From: Herbaspirillum frisingense GSF30
Lineage (GTDB): Bacteria; Pseudomonadota; Gammaproteobacteria; Burkholderiales; Burkholderiaceae_D
Assembly (NCBI RefSeq): GCF_000300975.2
Contig: NZ_AEEC02000016.1
Coordinates: forward strand, 56,672 to 120,671
Reading direction: 5' to 3'
DNA: 64,000 nucleotides
Each line of letters starts with the position of its first letter. Positions within the stretch are counted from its first letter, which is position 1. The position numbers were made by a program, and so were the translations under genes. This document shows, in pieces, positions 1 through 8,298 of the stretch. The notes under the pieces were generated by a model that was not told the origin of the DNA, ran no database searches, and worked only from the letters and a program-made list of their open reading frames with translations.

Positions 1-1
1 G

Positions 2-598
2 TCGACGGGGGTGGTGGTCAATCTGCTGCCGCGCGTATTGCGCAAGCTGGAAAGCAGCTTTCCCGGCATCGATGTGGAGGTCAACATCCTGGGCTCGAAC
101 GAGACCATGGCGCGCCTGCAGGAAGGCACGCTCGACATCGGCCTGGTGGCCACCCCGATCCAGTCTTCCAAGGACATCCTGATCACGCACTGGCGCAGTG
201 ACCGCATGATGGCCTTCCTGCCGGCCACATGGAAATCACCGGCTGCCATCAAGCCGGGCTGGCTGGTGGACAAGCCAATGATCTTCAACGACGCGACCAC
301 GCAAATGTATCGCCTGACCATGGCCTGGTTTGCCGAGGCCGGGGAAAACCCGCGCGCGCGTATCGAACTCAACTACAACGAAGCCATGAAGAGCCTGGTC
401 TCGGCCGGCTACGGCGCCGCCGTCCTGCCGCTGGAACAGCCCCTGGCCGCCGAGCTGGAGCGCCACAAGGATATCCGCATCGTTCCCCTCTCCCCGGTAC
501 TCAAGCGCCACATCGGCGTGGCGCATCGTGCCCTGCCCGGCCTGGACAAGGCGACGGCCAACGTGCTGGAGACGATACGGCAGTTCGAGCAGGCCTGA
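2..598 (+). CDS. LysR-family regulator, 3' part only (cut by the window start)
   Basis: The reading frame is open from the first bases of the window, so the gene starts upstream. The visible 198 residues are the effector-binding domain of a LysR-type transcriptional regulator (PBP2 fold): the opening VVNLLPRVLRKLESSFPGI and the stretch LQEGTLDIGLVATP are typical of subdomain I, and GYGAAVLPLEQ of the return strand of subdomain II. The helix-turn-helix domain is not in the window. It lies 150 bp before the PLP enzyme at 749 on the same strand. Regulation of that neighbour is plausible, but the LysR gene at 5206 is an equally good candidate. Confidence 0.85.
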   Translation, partial: STGVVVNLLPRVLRKLESSFPGIDVEVNILGSNETMARLQEGTLDIGLVATPIQSSKDILITHWRSDRMMAFLPATWKSPAAIKPGWLVDKPMIFNDATTQMYRLTMAWFAEAGENPRARIELNYNEAMKSLVSAGYGAAVLPLEQPLAAELERHKDIRIVPLSPVLKRHIGVAHRALPGLDKATANVLETIRQFEQA

Positions 599-645
599 AC
601 CGGGGTCTCCCCTGCCAGCCCGTCTTCCGGAGGCACACACAGGCT

Positions 646-684
646 CATTAACGAGCGTTTAATGCTGGATTCAATGAGCATTAA
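646..684 (+). promoter_or_regulatory. LysR-type operator upstream of the PLP enzyme gene
   Basis: Three related half-sites are visible: CATTAA (646-651), TTAATG (659-664) after 7 bp, and CATTAA (679-684) after 14 bp. TTAATGCT (659-666) and AGCATTAA (677-684) form a perfect 8-bp inverted repeat. The same arrangement and spacing recurs at 5170-5208, read towards the RidA operon. It ends 64 bp before the ATG at 749. The repeats are seen directly; binding by a LysR protein is inferred. Confidence 0.55.
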
Positions 685-748
685 GCACAGCCCCGGGCGC
701 ATCTCCTATAGTCAGCACTCCTTCACGTGCAATTTTCAGGAGTTCCCC

Positions 749-1879
749 ATGAGCCTGGCATCCCTGCCCACGCCCACCGCCTTGATCGACATCACCCGCA
801 TGGAGCGCAACATCGCCCGCATGCAGCAGCGCATGGATGCGCTGGGCGTGCGCTTCCGCCCCCACGTCAAGACCACCAAGTGCCAGCAGGTCGTGCAGGC
901 GCAATTGCAGGCCGGGGCGAGCGGCATCACCGTCTCCACCCTGAAGGAGGCCGAGCAGTTCTTTGCCGCCGGCATCGGCGACATCGTCTATGCCGTAGGC
1001 ATGGCGCCTACCAAGCTGGAGCAGGCGTTGGCCCTGCGTCGCCAGGGCTGCGATCTCAAGATCGTGGCCGACAGCGTGGCCTGTGCCGAGGCCATCGTGG
1101 CCTTCGGCCGGGAGCACGATGCATCGTTTGAAGTCTGGATCGAAATCGACGTCGATGGCCATCGCTCCGGCATCGCCCCGGACGATGCCGTCCTGCTGGC
1201 CGTGGGATCGATACTGCACGCAGGCGGCATGCGCCTCGGCGGGGTATTGGCCCATGCCGGCTCCAGCTACGACCATGACAACGATGCCGCCCTCATCGCC
1301 GTGGCCGAACAGGAACGCGCCGGCTGCGTACGCGCCGCCGAACGCCTGCGCGCCGCCGGCCTGCCGTGCGAGGTCGTCAGCATCGGTTCCACCCCGACCG
1401 CCCTGCGCGCCGAACAGTTGCGTGGTGTCACCGAGGTGCGGGCCGGGGTCTACGCCATGTTCGATCTGGTGATGTACAACGTAGGCGTCAATACGCTCGA
1501 TGACATCGCGCTGAGCGTGCTGACCACCGTGATCGGCCACCAGCCCGAGAAAGGCTGGGCCATTGTCGATGCCGGATGGATGGCCATGAGTCGCGACCGG
1601 GGTACCCAAGGGCGCCGCCAGGATTTCGGCTATGGCCAGGTCTGCACCGAGGATGGCCAGGTGCTGCAAGGCTACCTGATGAGCGGTGCCAACCAGGAGC
1701 ACGGCATCCTCTCGCGCCAGGGCAGCCCGGATAGCCAGATCGCACAGCACCTGCCGATCGGGACGCGCCTGCGCATCCTGCCCAACCACGCCTGCGCCAC
1801 CGGTGCGCAGTACCCGCACTATCAGGCCATCGCCGCCGACGGCAGCGTGACGACCTGGCCGCGCTTCAACGGCTGGTAG
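749..1879 (+). CDS. D-threonine aldolase / D-serine dehydratase-like PLP enzyme (DSD1 family)
   Basis: A fold-type III PLP enzyme of 376 aa with an alanine racemase-like N-terminal barrel. The PLP lysine is expected in RPHVKTTK (K41). The C-terminal D-serine-dehydratase-like domain carries PNHACAT near residues 345-351, whose His and Cys match the metal ligands of this family. Members cleave or dehydrate D-3-hydroxy amino acids such as D-threonine, D-serine or 3-hydroxyaspartate; the substrate cannot be chosen from sequence alone. I use ATG 749, preceded by CAGGAG at 737-742, rather than in-frame 662, because homology begins there and 662 would lie inside the operator. The 3' end overlaps the convergent amidohydrolase gene by 14 bp. 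Confidence 0.85.
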   Translation: MSLASLPTPTALIDITRMERNIARMQQRMDALGVRFRPHVKTTKCQQVVQAQLQAGASGITVSTLKEAEQFFAAGIGDIVYAVGMAPTKLEQALALRRQGCDLKIVADSVACAEAIVAFGREHDASFEVWIEIDVDGHRSGIAPDDAVLLAVGSILHAGGMRLGGVLAHAGSSYDHDNDAALIAVAEQERAGCVRAAERLRAAGLPCEVVSIGSTPTALRAEQLRGVTEVRAGVYAMFDLVMYNVGVNTLDDIALSVLTTVIGHQPEKGWAIVDAGWMAMSRDRGTQGRRQDFGYGQVCTEDGQVLQGYLMSGANQEHGILSRQGSPDSQIAQHLPIGTRLRILPNHACATGAQYPHYQAIAADGSVTTWPRFNGW

Positions 1880-3077
1880 GCGCCGCGCCGTTCAGGCCGC
1901 TGCTGAAATAGGATTGCGCCAACGCCACCCAGTAGCGCACGCCCTCTTCGATGATGTCATCGTTGAAGTCGTAGTGCGGGTGGTGCAGCGAATGGGAGCT
2001 GCGGTCCTGCGGCGCATTGCCGATCAGGACATAGGTCCCCGGCCGCTCCTCCAGCATGAAACCGAAATCCTCGGAGGTCATGTTGGCGGGGATGCCGGTG
2101 TGGATGCGCGCATCACCGAAGGTGGTGCGGATCACCCGTTCACAGAAGTCGGTCTCGGCCGGTGTATTGATGGTCGCCGGGTAGTACTGGAAGAATTCCA
2201 CCTCCACCTGCGCGCCATAGGCGTCGGCCAGCGCATGACACATGCGGCGGATGTCTTCCTGCAACTTCTGCTGCAGGGTCGATGAGAGCGTGCGGATGGT
2301 GCCGCGCAGCTCGGCGCGGTCGGGAATCACGTTGTCGGTATCACCCGCATGGAACATGCACACCGAGATCACGGCCGGATCGACCGGGTCCTTGTGACGG
2401 GCGGCGATGGTCTGGCACTGCAAGACCATGGAGCAGGCCAGCGGAATCGGGTCCAGCCCGAGATGCGGCTGGGCCGCGTGCGCGCCCTTGCCGGTGATGG
2501 TGATCTTCAGGCGCGAGCCGGCGGCCATGATGGGACCGGTGCGCAGGCCGAACTGCCCGGCCGGCAGGCCTGGCCAGTTGTGCATGCCGAACACGGCCTC
2601 GGTCGGGAACTGTTCGAAGAGGCCATCCTCGATCATCTTGCGCGCCCCCGCTCCACCCTCCTCGCCCGGCTGGAACACGAAGTGCACGCTGCCCGCCAGC
2701 GTCGGCATCTGCCTCAGCACCCGGGCCGCACCCAGCAGCATGACGGTATGGCCGTCATGGCCACAGGCATGCATGACGCCGTGCGAGCAGGAAGCATGGG
2801 CGAAGTCATTGGCCTCGGTGATGGGCAGGGCGTCCAGGTCGGCGCGCAGCACGATGCCGCGCTGCGGGTCGCTGCCCGGCAGGCTGGCCACCACGCCGGT
2901 GTCACCCAGGCCACGGGTGACGGCATAGCCCAGTGACGCCAGTTCCCGCACCACCACGTCGGCGGTGCGATGTTCCTCGAAGCGCAGTTCGGGATGCGCA
3001 TGCAGGTCGCGGCGCAGGCCGGCCCAGTGGGCCAGATGCGGGTGCAGGCTGTCGTGCTGATGGGGGGTGTGTTCCAT
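1866..3077 (-). CDS. M20-family amidohydrolase (hippurate/N-acyl amino acid hydrolase-like)
   Basis: A 403-aa zinc aminoacylase of the M20D group, similar to HipO, IAA-amino acid hydrolases and N-acetyl-diaminopimelate deacetylase. Visible motifs are RRDLHAHPEL near the start, the metal site MHACGHDGH at residues 102-110, and the catalytic acidic pair in QPGEEGGAG (E139/E140). No signal peptide is seen, so it is probably cytoplasmic. The family removes an acyl group from an amino acid or amide. It is the last gene of a minus-strand set following RidA-like and aldehyde dehydrogenase genes, 31 bp after the latter. Together with the D-amino acid enzyme opposite, the context suggests breakdown of an N-acylated or D-configured amino acid, which is an inference. 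Confidence 0.88.
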   Translation of the reverse strand: MEHTPHQHDSLHPHLAHWAGLRRDLHAHPELRFEEHRTADVVVRELASLGYAVTRGLGDTGVVASLPGSDPQRGIVLRADLDALPITEANDFAHASCSHGVMHACGHDGHTVMLLGAARVLRQMPTLAGSVHFVFQPGEEGGAGARKMIEDGLFEQFPTEAVFGMHNWPGLPAGQFGLRTGPIMAAGSRLKITITGKGAHAAQPHLGLDPIPLACSMVLQCQTIAARHKDPVDPAVISVCMFHAGDTDNVIPDRAELRGTIRTLSSTLQQKLQEDIRRMCHALADAYGAQVEVEFFQYYPATINTPAETDFCERVIRTTFGDARIHTGIPANMTSEDFGFMLEERPGTYVLIGNAPQDRSSHSLHHPHYDFNDDIIEEGVRYWVALAQSYFSSGLNGAAPTSR

Positions 3078-3108
3078 GATGCGGCTCTGTCTCCGGTTCG
3101 GCAGGCAA

Positions 3109-4584
3109 TCAGGCGTAATAGCCCAGGATCGATTTCACTTCCATGTACTCTTCCATGCCCTCGACGCCGTATTCGCGGCCGTTGCCGGACTGCTTGTAGC
3201 CGCCGAAAGGCGCCTGCGGGTCCCAGGCCGGGTAGTTCAGGTGGACCTGGCCGGACTGGATGCGGGCCGCCACGGCGCGTACCTGGTCCTTGTCGGTCCC
3301 CTGCACATGGGCGCCCAGGCCATAGACGCTGTCATTGGCGATGGCGATGGCTTCTTCCACGCTGTCGTAGGGCAGGATGGCCAGGACCGGGCCGAAGATT
3401 TCCTCCTGCGCGATCACCATGTCGGTATGCACGTCCGAGAAGATCGTGGGCCGCGCATAGTAGCCCTGCTCCAGCCCCTGCGGGCGTCCGGGACCGCCGG
3501 CCAGCAGCCGGGCACCATCCTGCAGGCCGGCCTCGATCATCTGCTGCACGCGCAGGAACTGGGCGCGATTGGCCAGCGGGCCATGGGTGGTGGCCTCCTG
3601 CCAGGGGTCGCCCACCTTCATCTGCGCCAGCGCTGCCAGCGCCAGGGCATGCACACGATCCAGCGCCACGCGGGGCACGATCAGCCGCGTCGGCGCGCTG
3701 CAGGACTGGCCCATGTTGCGCAGGGCGGCCGCCACCCCGGGCGGGATGGCGCGCTCCAGGTCGGCATCCGGCAGCACCAGGTTGGGCGATTTTCCACCCA
3801 GCTCCTGGGCCACGCGCTTGACGGTGGTCGCGGCCGCCTGCGCCACCAGCACGCCGGCACGGGTGGAGCCGGTGATGGAAATCATGTCCACCTGGGGATG
3901 CACGGACAGGGCCGCGCCGACTTCGGCGCCGGTGCCATTGACCAGGTTGAAGACCCCGGCCGGCACCCCGGCTTCATGCACGATCTCGGCGAACAGCAGC
4001 GCCGACAGCGGCGACAGTTCGCTGGGCTTGAGCACCACCGTGCAGCCGGCCGCCAGGGCCGGGCCGACCTTGGCGGTGATCTGGTAGATCGGCCAGTTCC
4101 AGGGCGTGATCAGGGCGCACACGCCGATGGGCTCGCGCACGATGGCGGTGGTGCCACGTGGGCGGATGAAGGGATAGGCGGCCAGGTTGTCGCGGGCCAC
4201 GCGCAGGTGCTCGGCCGCCAGCGGCACGTGGGCGTTGCGGGCGTAGCCGATGGGCGCGCCCATTTCCAGCGTGAGCGCCTGGGCGAACAGTTCGCTGCGC
4301 TCCAGCAGCAAGGCATGCACGCGGCCCAGCAAGGCGGCGCGCTCGGCCGGCGAAGTCGCGGCCCAGGCCGGGAAGGCCCGTCGTGCGGCCTGCACCGCAT
4401 GGTCCACATCGGCAGCATTGCCCAGCGCGATCTCGCCGACCGCCGCTTCGGTGGCCGGGGCGATGACGCTGGCGCATTCGCTGCCCTGCGGGCGCACCCA
4501 GGCACCATCGATATAGAAATGCGCCAGCCGGGCGGTGCGGCCCAGGTGGTCCAGCGGAAGTGAGGCAGAAGCGTGGAGGGTCAT
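3109..4584 (-). CDS. NAD(P)-dependent aldehyde dehydrogenase
   Basis: A 491-aa enzyme of the usual ALDH superfamily length. The signature PWNWPIYQI (161-169), the cofactor lysine in LKPSEL (K186), the coenzyme loop ITGSTRAG, the general base in ELGGKSPNL (E261) and the nucleophile in GQSCSAPTR (C295) are all present. It oxidises an aldehyde to the acid with NAD or NADP in the cytoplasm; the substrate is not evident. It sits between the RidA-like gene (66 bp upstream) and the M20 amidohydrolase (31 bp downstream) on the same strand, so co-transcription is likely. Only a weakly spaced AAGGA precedes the chosen ATG. Confidence 0.9.
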   Translation of the reverse strand: MTLHASASLPLDHLGRTARLAHFYIDGAWVRPQGSECASVIAPATEAAVGEIALGNAADVDHAVQAARRAFPAWAATSPAERAALLGRVHALLLERSELFAQALTLEMGAPIGYARNAHVPLAAEHLRVARDNLAAYPFIRPRGTTAIVREPIGVCALITPWNWPIYQITAKVGPALAAGCTVVLKPSELSPLSALLFAEIVHEAGVPAGVFNLVNGTGAEVGAALSVHPQVDMISITGSTRAGVLVAQAAATTVKRVAQELGGKSPNLVLPDADLERAIPPGVAAALRNMGQSCSAPTRLIVPRVALDRVHALALAALAQMKVGDPWQEATTHGPLANRAQFLRVQQMIEAGLQDGARLLAGGPGRPQGLEQGYYARPTIFSDVHTDMVIAQEEIFGPVLAILPYDSVEEAIAIANDSVYGLGAHVQGTDKDQVRAVAARIQSGQVHLNYPAWDPQAPFGGYKQSGNGREYGVEGMEEYMEVKSILGYYA

Positions 4585-4650
4585 GTCGGGATGTCCTTGG
4601 GTCGGAGTGGGTCCTGCTCGCGCAACGGCGTGTTCACCGCAGCGGCGTGT

Positions 4651-5064
4651 TCACAACAGCGCGGTCGCCTCGACCTCGATCTGCAGACCGAAATGCAGAG
4701 CCGGTACCGGTACGACCGCGCGCGCCGGACGGGCAGCCCCGGCCCAGGCCGCATAGATCTGGTTGAACAGGGGCCAGTGCGCCACGTCGGTGAGGTAGAT
4801 TCGCACCTGCAGAAGCTTGCCGATCTCGCTGCCGCCACCGATGAGGGCGGTCTCGACATTGGCCAGCACCTGCCGTGCCTGGACTTCGAAGGACGCCTCG
4901 GTGAGCTTGTGGCCGCTGGCATCGATGGGCAGTTGGCCGGAGATGAACAACATGCCGTTGCCGCTGGCGACATGGCTGTAGTGGCCGCCGGGCGTGGCCA
5001 GGCCGACCGGGTTGAGGGTGACCGGGTAGCGGTGGGGATCGGTATCGTGATTCATGAGGTCCAT
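4651..5064 (-). CDS. RidA/YjgF-family enamine/imine deaminase-like protein
   Basis: A small trimeric-type protein of 137 aa. The core HYSHVASGNGMLFISGQLP and the C-terminal VVPVPALHFGLQIEVEATALL segments are typical of the YjgF/YER057c/UK114 family, and the conserved Arg of the deaminase class may be the one in VRIYLTD. Such proteins hydrolyse reactive enamine or imine products of PLP enzymes and amino acid oxidases. The start is uncertain: ATG at 5064 or 5055, neither with a strong ribosome-binding site. A longer frame up to 5163 has no family similarity. It is the first gene of the operon that diverges from LysR at 5206. Confidence 0.85.
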   Translation of the reverse strand: MDLMNHDTDPHRYPVTLNPVGLATPGGHYSHVASGNGMLFISGQLPIDASGHKLTEASFEVQARQVLANVETALIGGGSEIGKLLQVRIYLTDVAHWPLFNQIYAAWAGAARPARAVVPVPALHFGLQIEVEATALL

Positions 5065-5169
5065 TGATCGAAGTGAAAAGTCAGAAAACAGATAAGAAAC
5101 CGGAAAGCAAAACGCTATGCGACCGCAGTTTCCCTGGATGGACTGTAGCCAGATGGCGCTCATCCATGT

Positions 5170-5208
5170 TTAATATCCGTTCAATTCACCATTAAGAGGT
5201 CTTTAATG
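5170..5208 (-). promoter_or_regulatory. LysR-type operator between the RidA operon and the divergent lysR
   Basis: Read towards the RidA gene, the order is CATTAA (5208-5203), 7 bp, TTAATG (5195-5190), 14 bp, TATTAA (5175-5170). This is the same order and spacing as the site at 646-684 relative to its gene. The outermost half-site overlaps the ATG of the divergent lysR (5206-5208), which suggests autorepression. The repeat is observed; its role is inferred. Confidence 0.55.
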
Positions 5209-6150
5209 CTGCAACTCGATGACATGCAACTGCTGCGCGCCCTTGGCGCGTCGTCTTCGCTGGCCGCCGCCGCTCGCCTGCTGGATCTGACGCCGCCTGC
5301 CGTCACGGTGCGCCTGCAGCGCATCGAGGACCGCATCGGCGTGCGCGTGGCGCACCGCGCTGCGCGAGGCATCGCCCTGACCGACGAAGGCCAGCGCCTG
5401 GTGCAGGAGTCCATGGACATCCTGGAGCGCATCGAATCGCTCACCGCCAGCATCTCGCGCGAGGCCGACCGCGGCGGGTCCATTGGCGAGACCCAGATCA
5501 GCGGATCGCTGCGGGTGGTGGCCCCGTTCGGCTTCGGTCGCCGCCATGTGGCACCGCTGGTGCGCGATCTGCAGCGCAGCCACCCGCAGCTGGCAATTTC
5601 CCTGCTGCTGGCCGAGAGTCCCCTGTCGGCCGCCACCGGCGCCGATGCCGTGATCTCCATCGGGCGCGTCAAGGACTCTTCGTGGGTCGGGCATTTCCTG
5701 GCGCCCAACGAACGCTTCCTGTGCGCCGCACCGACGCTGGCACGACGCATGCAGCGCCTGAAACATCCGTCCGAACTGGCCGAGTATCCCTATGTCTGCC
5801 TGCGCGAGAACGACGACGACGTCAGTCGCCTGCGCTTCACTCCCGTGGACCGTGCCGGAGGGCGTACCGGCAAGGCCCTGACGGTCAAGCTCAAGGGCAT
5901 GCTCTCGTCCAATGACGGCACCATCACCCGCGACTGGGCGCTCGACGGCGAAGGCTTCGTGGCGCGTTCCGAATGGGATTGCGCCCATCTGGTGGCCGAG
6001 GGCCGCCTTGCCCGCATCCTGCCCGGCTGGCAGCTGGAGCCGGCACCCGTCATGGCGCTGCTGCCCGGGCGCGAGGGCTTGACCACGCGCCAGCGGGTCT
6101 TCCTGGAAGCGGCCCGGCGCGCCTTCGATCCGGTTCCCTGGCGTCGCTGA
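5206..6150 (+). CDS. LysR-family transcriptional regulator
   Basis: A 314-aa LysR-type regulator. The winged helix-turn-helix is at about residues 5-62 (LAAAARLLDLTPPAVTVRLQRIE followed by GVRVAHRAARGIALTDEG), then a linker helix and an effector-binding domain beginning near SGSLRVVAPFGFGRRHV. It is divergent from the RidA-ALDH-M20 operon, the classic arrangement for a LysR activator and its target. A repeat matching the one before the PLP enzyme at 749 overlaps its start codon, so it may control both transcription units and itself. It ends 21 bp before the convergent oxidoreductase gene. Confidence 0.9.
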   Translation: MLQLDDMQLLRALGASSSLAAAARLLDLTPPAVTVRLQRIEDRIGVRVAHRAARGIALTDEGQRLVQESMDILERIESLTASISREADRGGSIGETQISGSLRVVAPFGFGRRHVAPLVRDLQRSHPQLAISLLLAESPLSAATGADAVISIGRVKDSSWVGHFLAPNERFLCAAPTLARRMQRLKHPSELAEYPYVCLRENDDDVSRLRFTPVDRAGGRTGKALTVKLKGMLSSNDGTITRDWALDGEGFVARSEWDCAHLVAEGRLARILPGWQLEPAPVMALLPGREGLTTRQRVFLEAARRAFDPVPWRR

Positions 6151-6171
6151 CAAGAGCCGCCGGGGGCCACG

Positions 6172-7497
6172 TCAGAAGTCCGCCACCTTGCCCCAGGACG
6201 AATCGTTGAAGCGATTCGGGTGATAGGGGCGCGGATCGACGATGGGCGTAACGCCACTGGCCAGGTCCGCGATCAGGTGCCCGGCACCCGGTCCGATGCC
6301 GAAACCGTGGCCGGAGAAACCGGCCGCCAGGATCAGCCCCGGGGTCTGCGGCAATTCGCCGATGCCTGGCACGCCGTCGGGCGTGCTATCCACGTAGCCG
6401 GCCCAGGTATGGGTGACGCGGGCCTCTGCCAGCTCGGGCAGCAGTTCGATGGCGCGGCGATGAGTGGCACGGATGGACACCGGATCGGCCGGCGCATCCA
6501 GGATGCGCATGTGTTCCATCGGCGTGGGCGCATCCAGGCGCCAGCGCGACAGGCTCTCGTGGCCACTGCGCCAGGCCTGCAGGCCACCCGGCGACAGGTT
6601 GCGCCAGCGCTTGGCGAACATCGGCAGGAATTGCGGCGAAAAGCGCAGGAACTGCAAGGTCGGATCGACCCGCGCCCGACCACTGATGGCCAGTGCATAA
6701 GAGCCGTCACTGCGCCGCGTGACCGCCACACCCGAGGTGTACAGCGCGCCCGGCAAGGGCTCGCTGGTCGGCGCCACACTCATGATGGACTGCCGCACCG
6801 AGGCCTGCGGAAAACGGATGCCCAGCTGGTGGCAGAACGATGACGCCCAGGCGCCGCCGGCCAGGATGGCGGTGCGGGTCTTGATGACGCCGGCTTCGGT
6901 GATCACGCCGGAGACGCGTCCACCTTCGGTTTCGATACCACGCGCCGCGCATTGCTGGATCACGTGGCCGCCCAGCTTCATCACCGCGCGCGCCACCGCC
7001 GGTGCCGCCTTGCCCGGATCGGCAGTGCCGTCGGTGGGCGAGAACACCCCGCCCTTCCAGGGACGTCGGGTGGCGTGGCCACGTTCGGCGGCCTGTTTGC
7101 TGTCGAGCATATAGGTGGTCACGCCGGCACTCTTGGCGAACTTGCCCCAGGTGGCCCAGCGATTGATTTCCTCGTCATCGTTGGACAGGTAGAGCAGGCC
7201 GCAGCGGGTGAAACCGGTGTCCTCGCCGCTCTCGGCGGCGAACTGCTCCCACAGGTCGATACTCTTGGTCGCCATGGGCAGCTCGCGGGCATCGCGGTTC
7301 TGCTGGCGGCACCAGCCCCAGTTGCGGCTGGACTGCTCGGCACCGATGCGCCCCTTTTCGACCACGGCCACCGAGATGCCGCGCTTGGCCAGGTAGTAGG
7401 CGGTGAAGATGCCGATGATGCCACCACCGATGATGACAACATCGGCCGCAGCAGGCGGCGTGGTCGGGCTCTGGACTTGGACGAGTGGGGGCGACAT
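6172..7497 (-). CDS. FAD-dependent oxidoreductase of the DAO family (glycine/D-amino acid oxidase-like)
   Basis: A 441-aa flavoenzyme with an N-terminal dinucleotide-binding motif DVVIIGGGIIGIFTAYYLAKRG (about residues 19-40), an SSRNWGWCRQQ stretch typical of the DAO group, and a C-terminal flavin motif in AAGFSGHGFGIGPGAG. It should oxidise the C-N bond of an amino acid or secondary amine; the substrate is unknown. The start is ATG 7497, one base after the TAA of the bicupin gene and with GGAGG about 8 bp upstream, so translation is probably coupled. A long in-frame extension towards 7965 is the antisense of the cupin coding frame and is ignored. It is the last gene of the minus-strand ABC operon. 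Confidence 0.88.
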   Translation of the reverse strand: MSPPLVQVQSPTTPPAAADVVIIGGGIIGIFTAYYLAKRGISVAVVEKGRIGAEQSSRNWGWCRQQNRDARELPMATKSIDLWEQFAAESGEDTGFTRCGLLYLSNDDEEINRWATWGKFAKSAGVTTYMLDSKQAAERGHATRRPWKGGVFSPTDGTADPGKAAPAVARAVMKLGGHVIQQCAARGIETEGGRVSGVITEAGVIKTRTAILAGGAWASSFCHQLGIRFPQASVRQSIMSVAPTSEPLPGALYTSGVAVTRRSDGSYALAISGRARVDPTLQFLRFSPQFLPMFAKRWRNLSPGGLQAWRSGHESLSRWRLDAPTPMEHMRILDAPADPVSIRATHRRAIELLPELAEARVTHTWAGYVDSTPDGVPGIGELPQTPGLILAAGFSGHGFGIGPGAGHLIADLASGVTPIVDPRPYHPNRFNDSSWGKVADF

Positions 7498-7498
7498 C

Positions 7499-8239
7499 TT
7501 ACTTTTCCTCCCCGGCCGGCACGGTCTGGACCACATAGAACTTGGCCACGCGCTCGCTGCTCTCCCAGCCGATGGACGCACCCTGCGGCACGAACACGGC
7601 ATCGCCCCGCTCCACCGCCACCACGCTGCCATCGGGCTCGGCGAAACGCACCCCGCCATCAAGGATGTGCATGAATTCATTGACCGGATGGGCGCGCACG
7701 ATACGGTGGTAAGGGGTGGAATCCCAGGTGCCGATCTTGGCGTGGATGGAGGTTTCATCGACCACGTTGTCGCTGCGGCATTGCGGGACCGGCCCCAGCA
7801 GGATTTCCTTGGGCAGGGAATTGACCGAGGGCTTGAAGTCGGCCTCGGCCACCAGCGGGAACACGCCCGGCTGCACCGGTTGCGGGCAATCGGCGGCGCA
7901 GAACACCACCAGCGTCGGCACCGGGGCCGATACGCGCAGCGCGGCACCTGTGGTGAGCACCACACCGCTGTCGGGTTTCAGCACCAGCGGCGCGGCGCCC
8001 TCGGTCTCGACATGCAGTTCGCCCTGCACCACTACCAGGGTTTCCTGGTGCGGGAAACGGGTGATATCGATTGCAAACGCGCCATCCAGGCGCAGCCGTC
8101 CGGCGCTCATGCCGCCATTGCCCTGCCAGGCGATTTCACGCGAAGCGGCAAAGGGATCGGCCTGGCCCAGCGCGGCCGGGTGGAACGGGGTGGACAAGGG
8201 GGCGCCAGAGGCACGGTACAACACCAACGCTGCAGACAT
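7499..8239 (-). CDS. Bicupin protein (two cupin domains), function unknown
   Basis: A 246-aa protein with two cupin barrels: the first around FPHQETLVVVQGELHVETEG, the second around HPVNEFMHILDGGVRFAEPDGS with DAVFVPQGASIGWES. This resembles the DUF861/EutQ-like class, related to (S)-ureidoglycine aminohydrolase, but the reaction cannot be named. ATG 8239 is preceded by AGGAG with proper spacing; residues upstream of it show no cupin similarity. It lies 59 bp after the double ATPase gene and is coupled to the flavoenzyme, so a role in processing the imported compound, or an imine or amine derived from it, is likely. Confidence 0.8.
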   Translation of the reverse strand: MSAALVLYRASGAPLSTPFHPAALGQADPFAASREIAWQGNGGMSAGRLRLDGAFAIDITRFPHQETLVVVQGELHVETEGAAPLVLKPDSGVVLTTGAALRVSAPVPTLVVFCAADCPQPVQPGVFPLVAEADFKPSVNSLPKEILLGPVPQCRSDNVVDETSIHAKIGTWDSTPYHRIVRAHPVNEFMHILDGGVRFAEPDGSVVAVERGDAVFVPQGASIGWESSERVAKFYVVQTVPAGEEK

Positions 8240-8298
8240 TTCTTCTCCTATGGGATGGCCAATCGACTTGGCCTTGAATTCGAATACCGGTGCCGGGA

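Noticed and set aside
3067..4563. A long open frame antisense to the aldehyde dehydrogenase gene
   Set aside because: A typical GC-rich antisense frame, rich in His, Gly, Gln and Arg, without domain similarity; the opposite strand has all ALDH motifs.
7498..7965. N-terminal extension of the flavoenzyme gene
   Set aside because: It runs through the real bicupin gene in another frame; GGAGG before 7497 decides the start.
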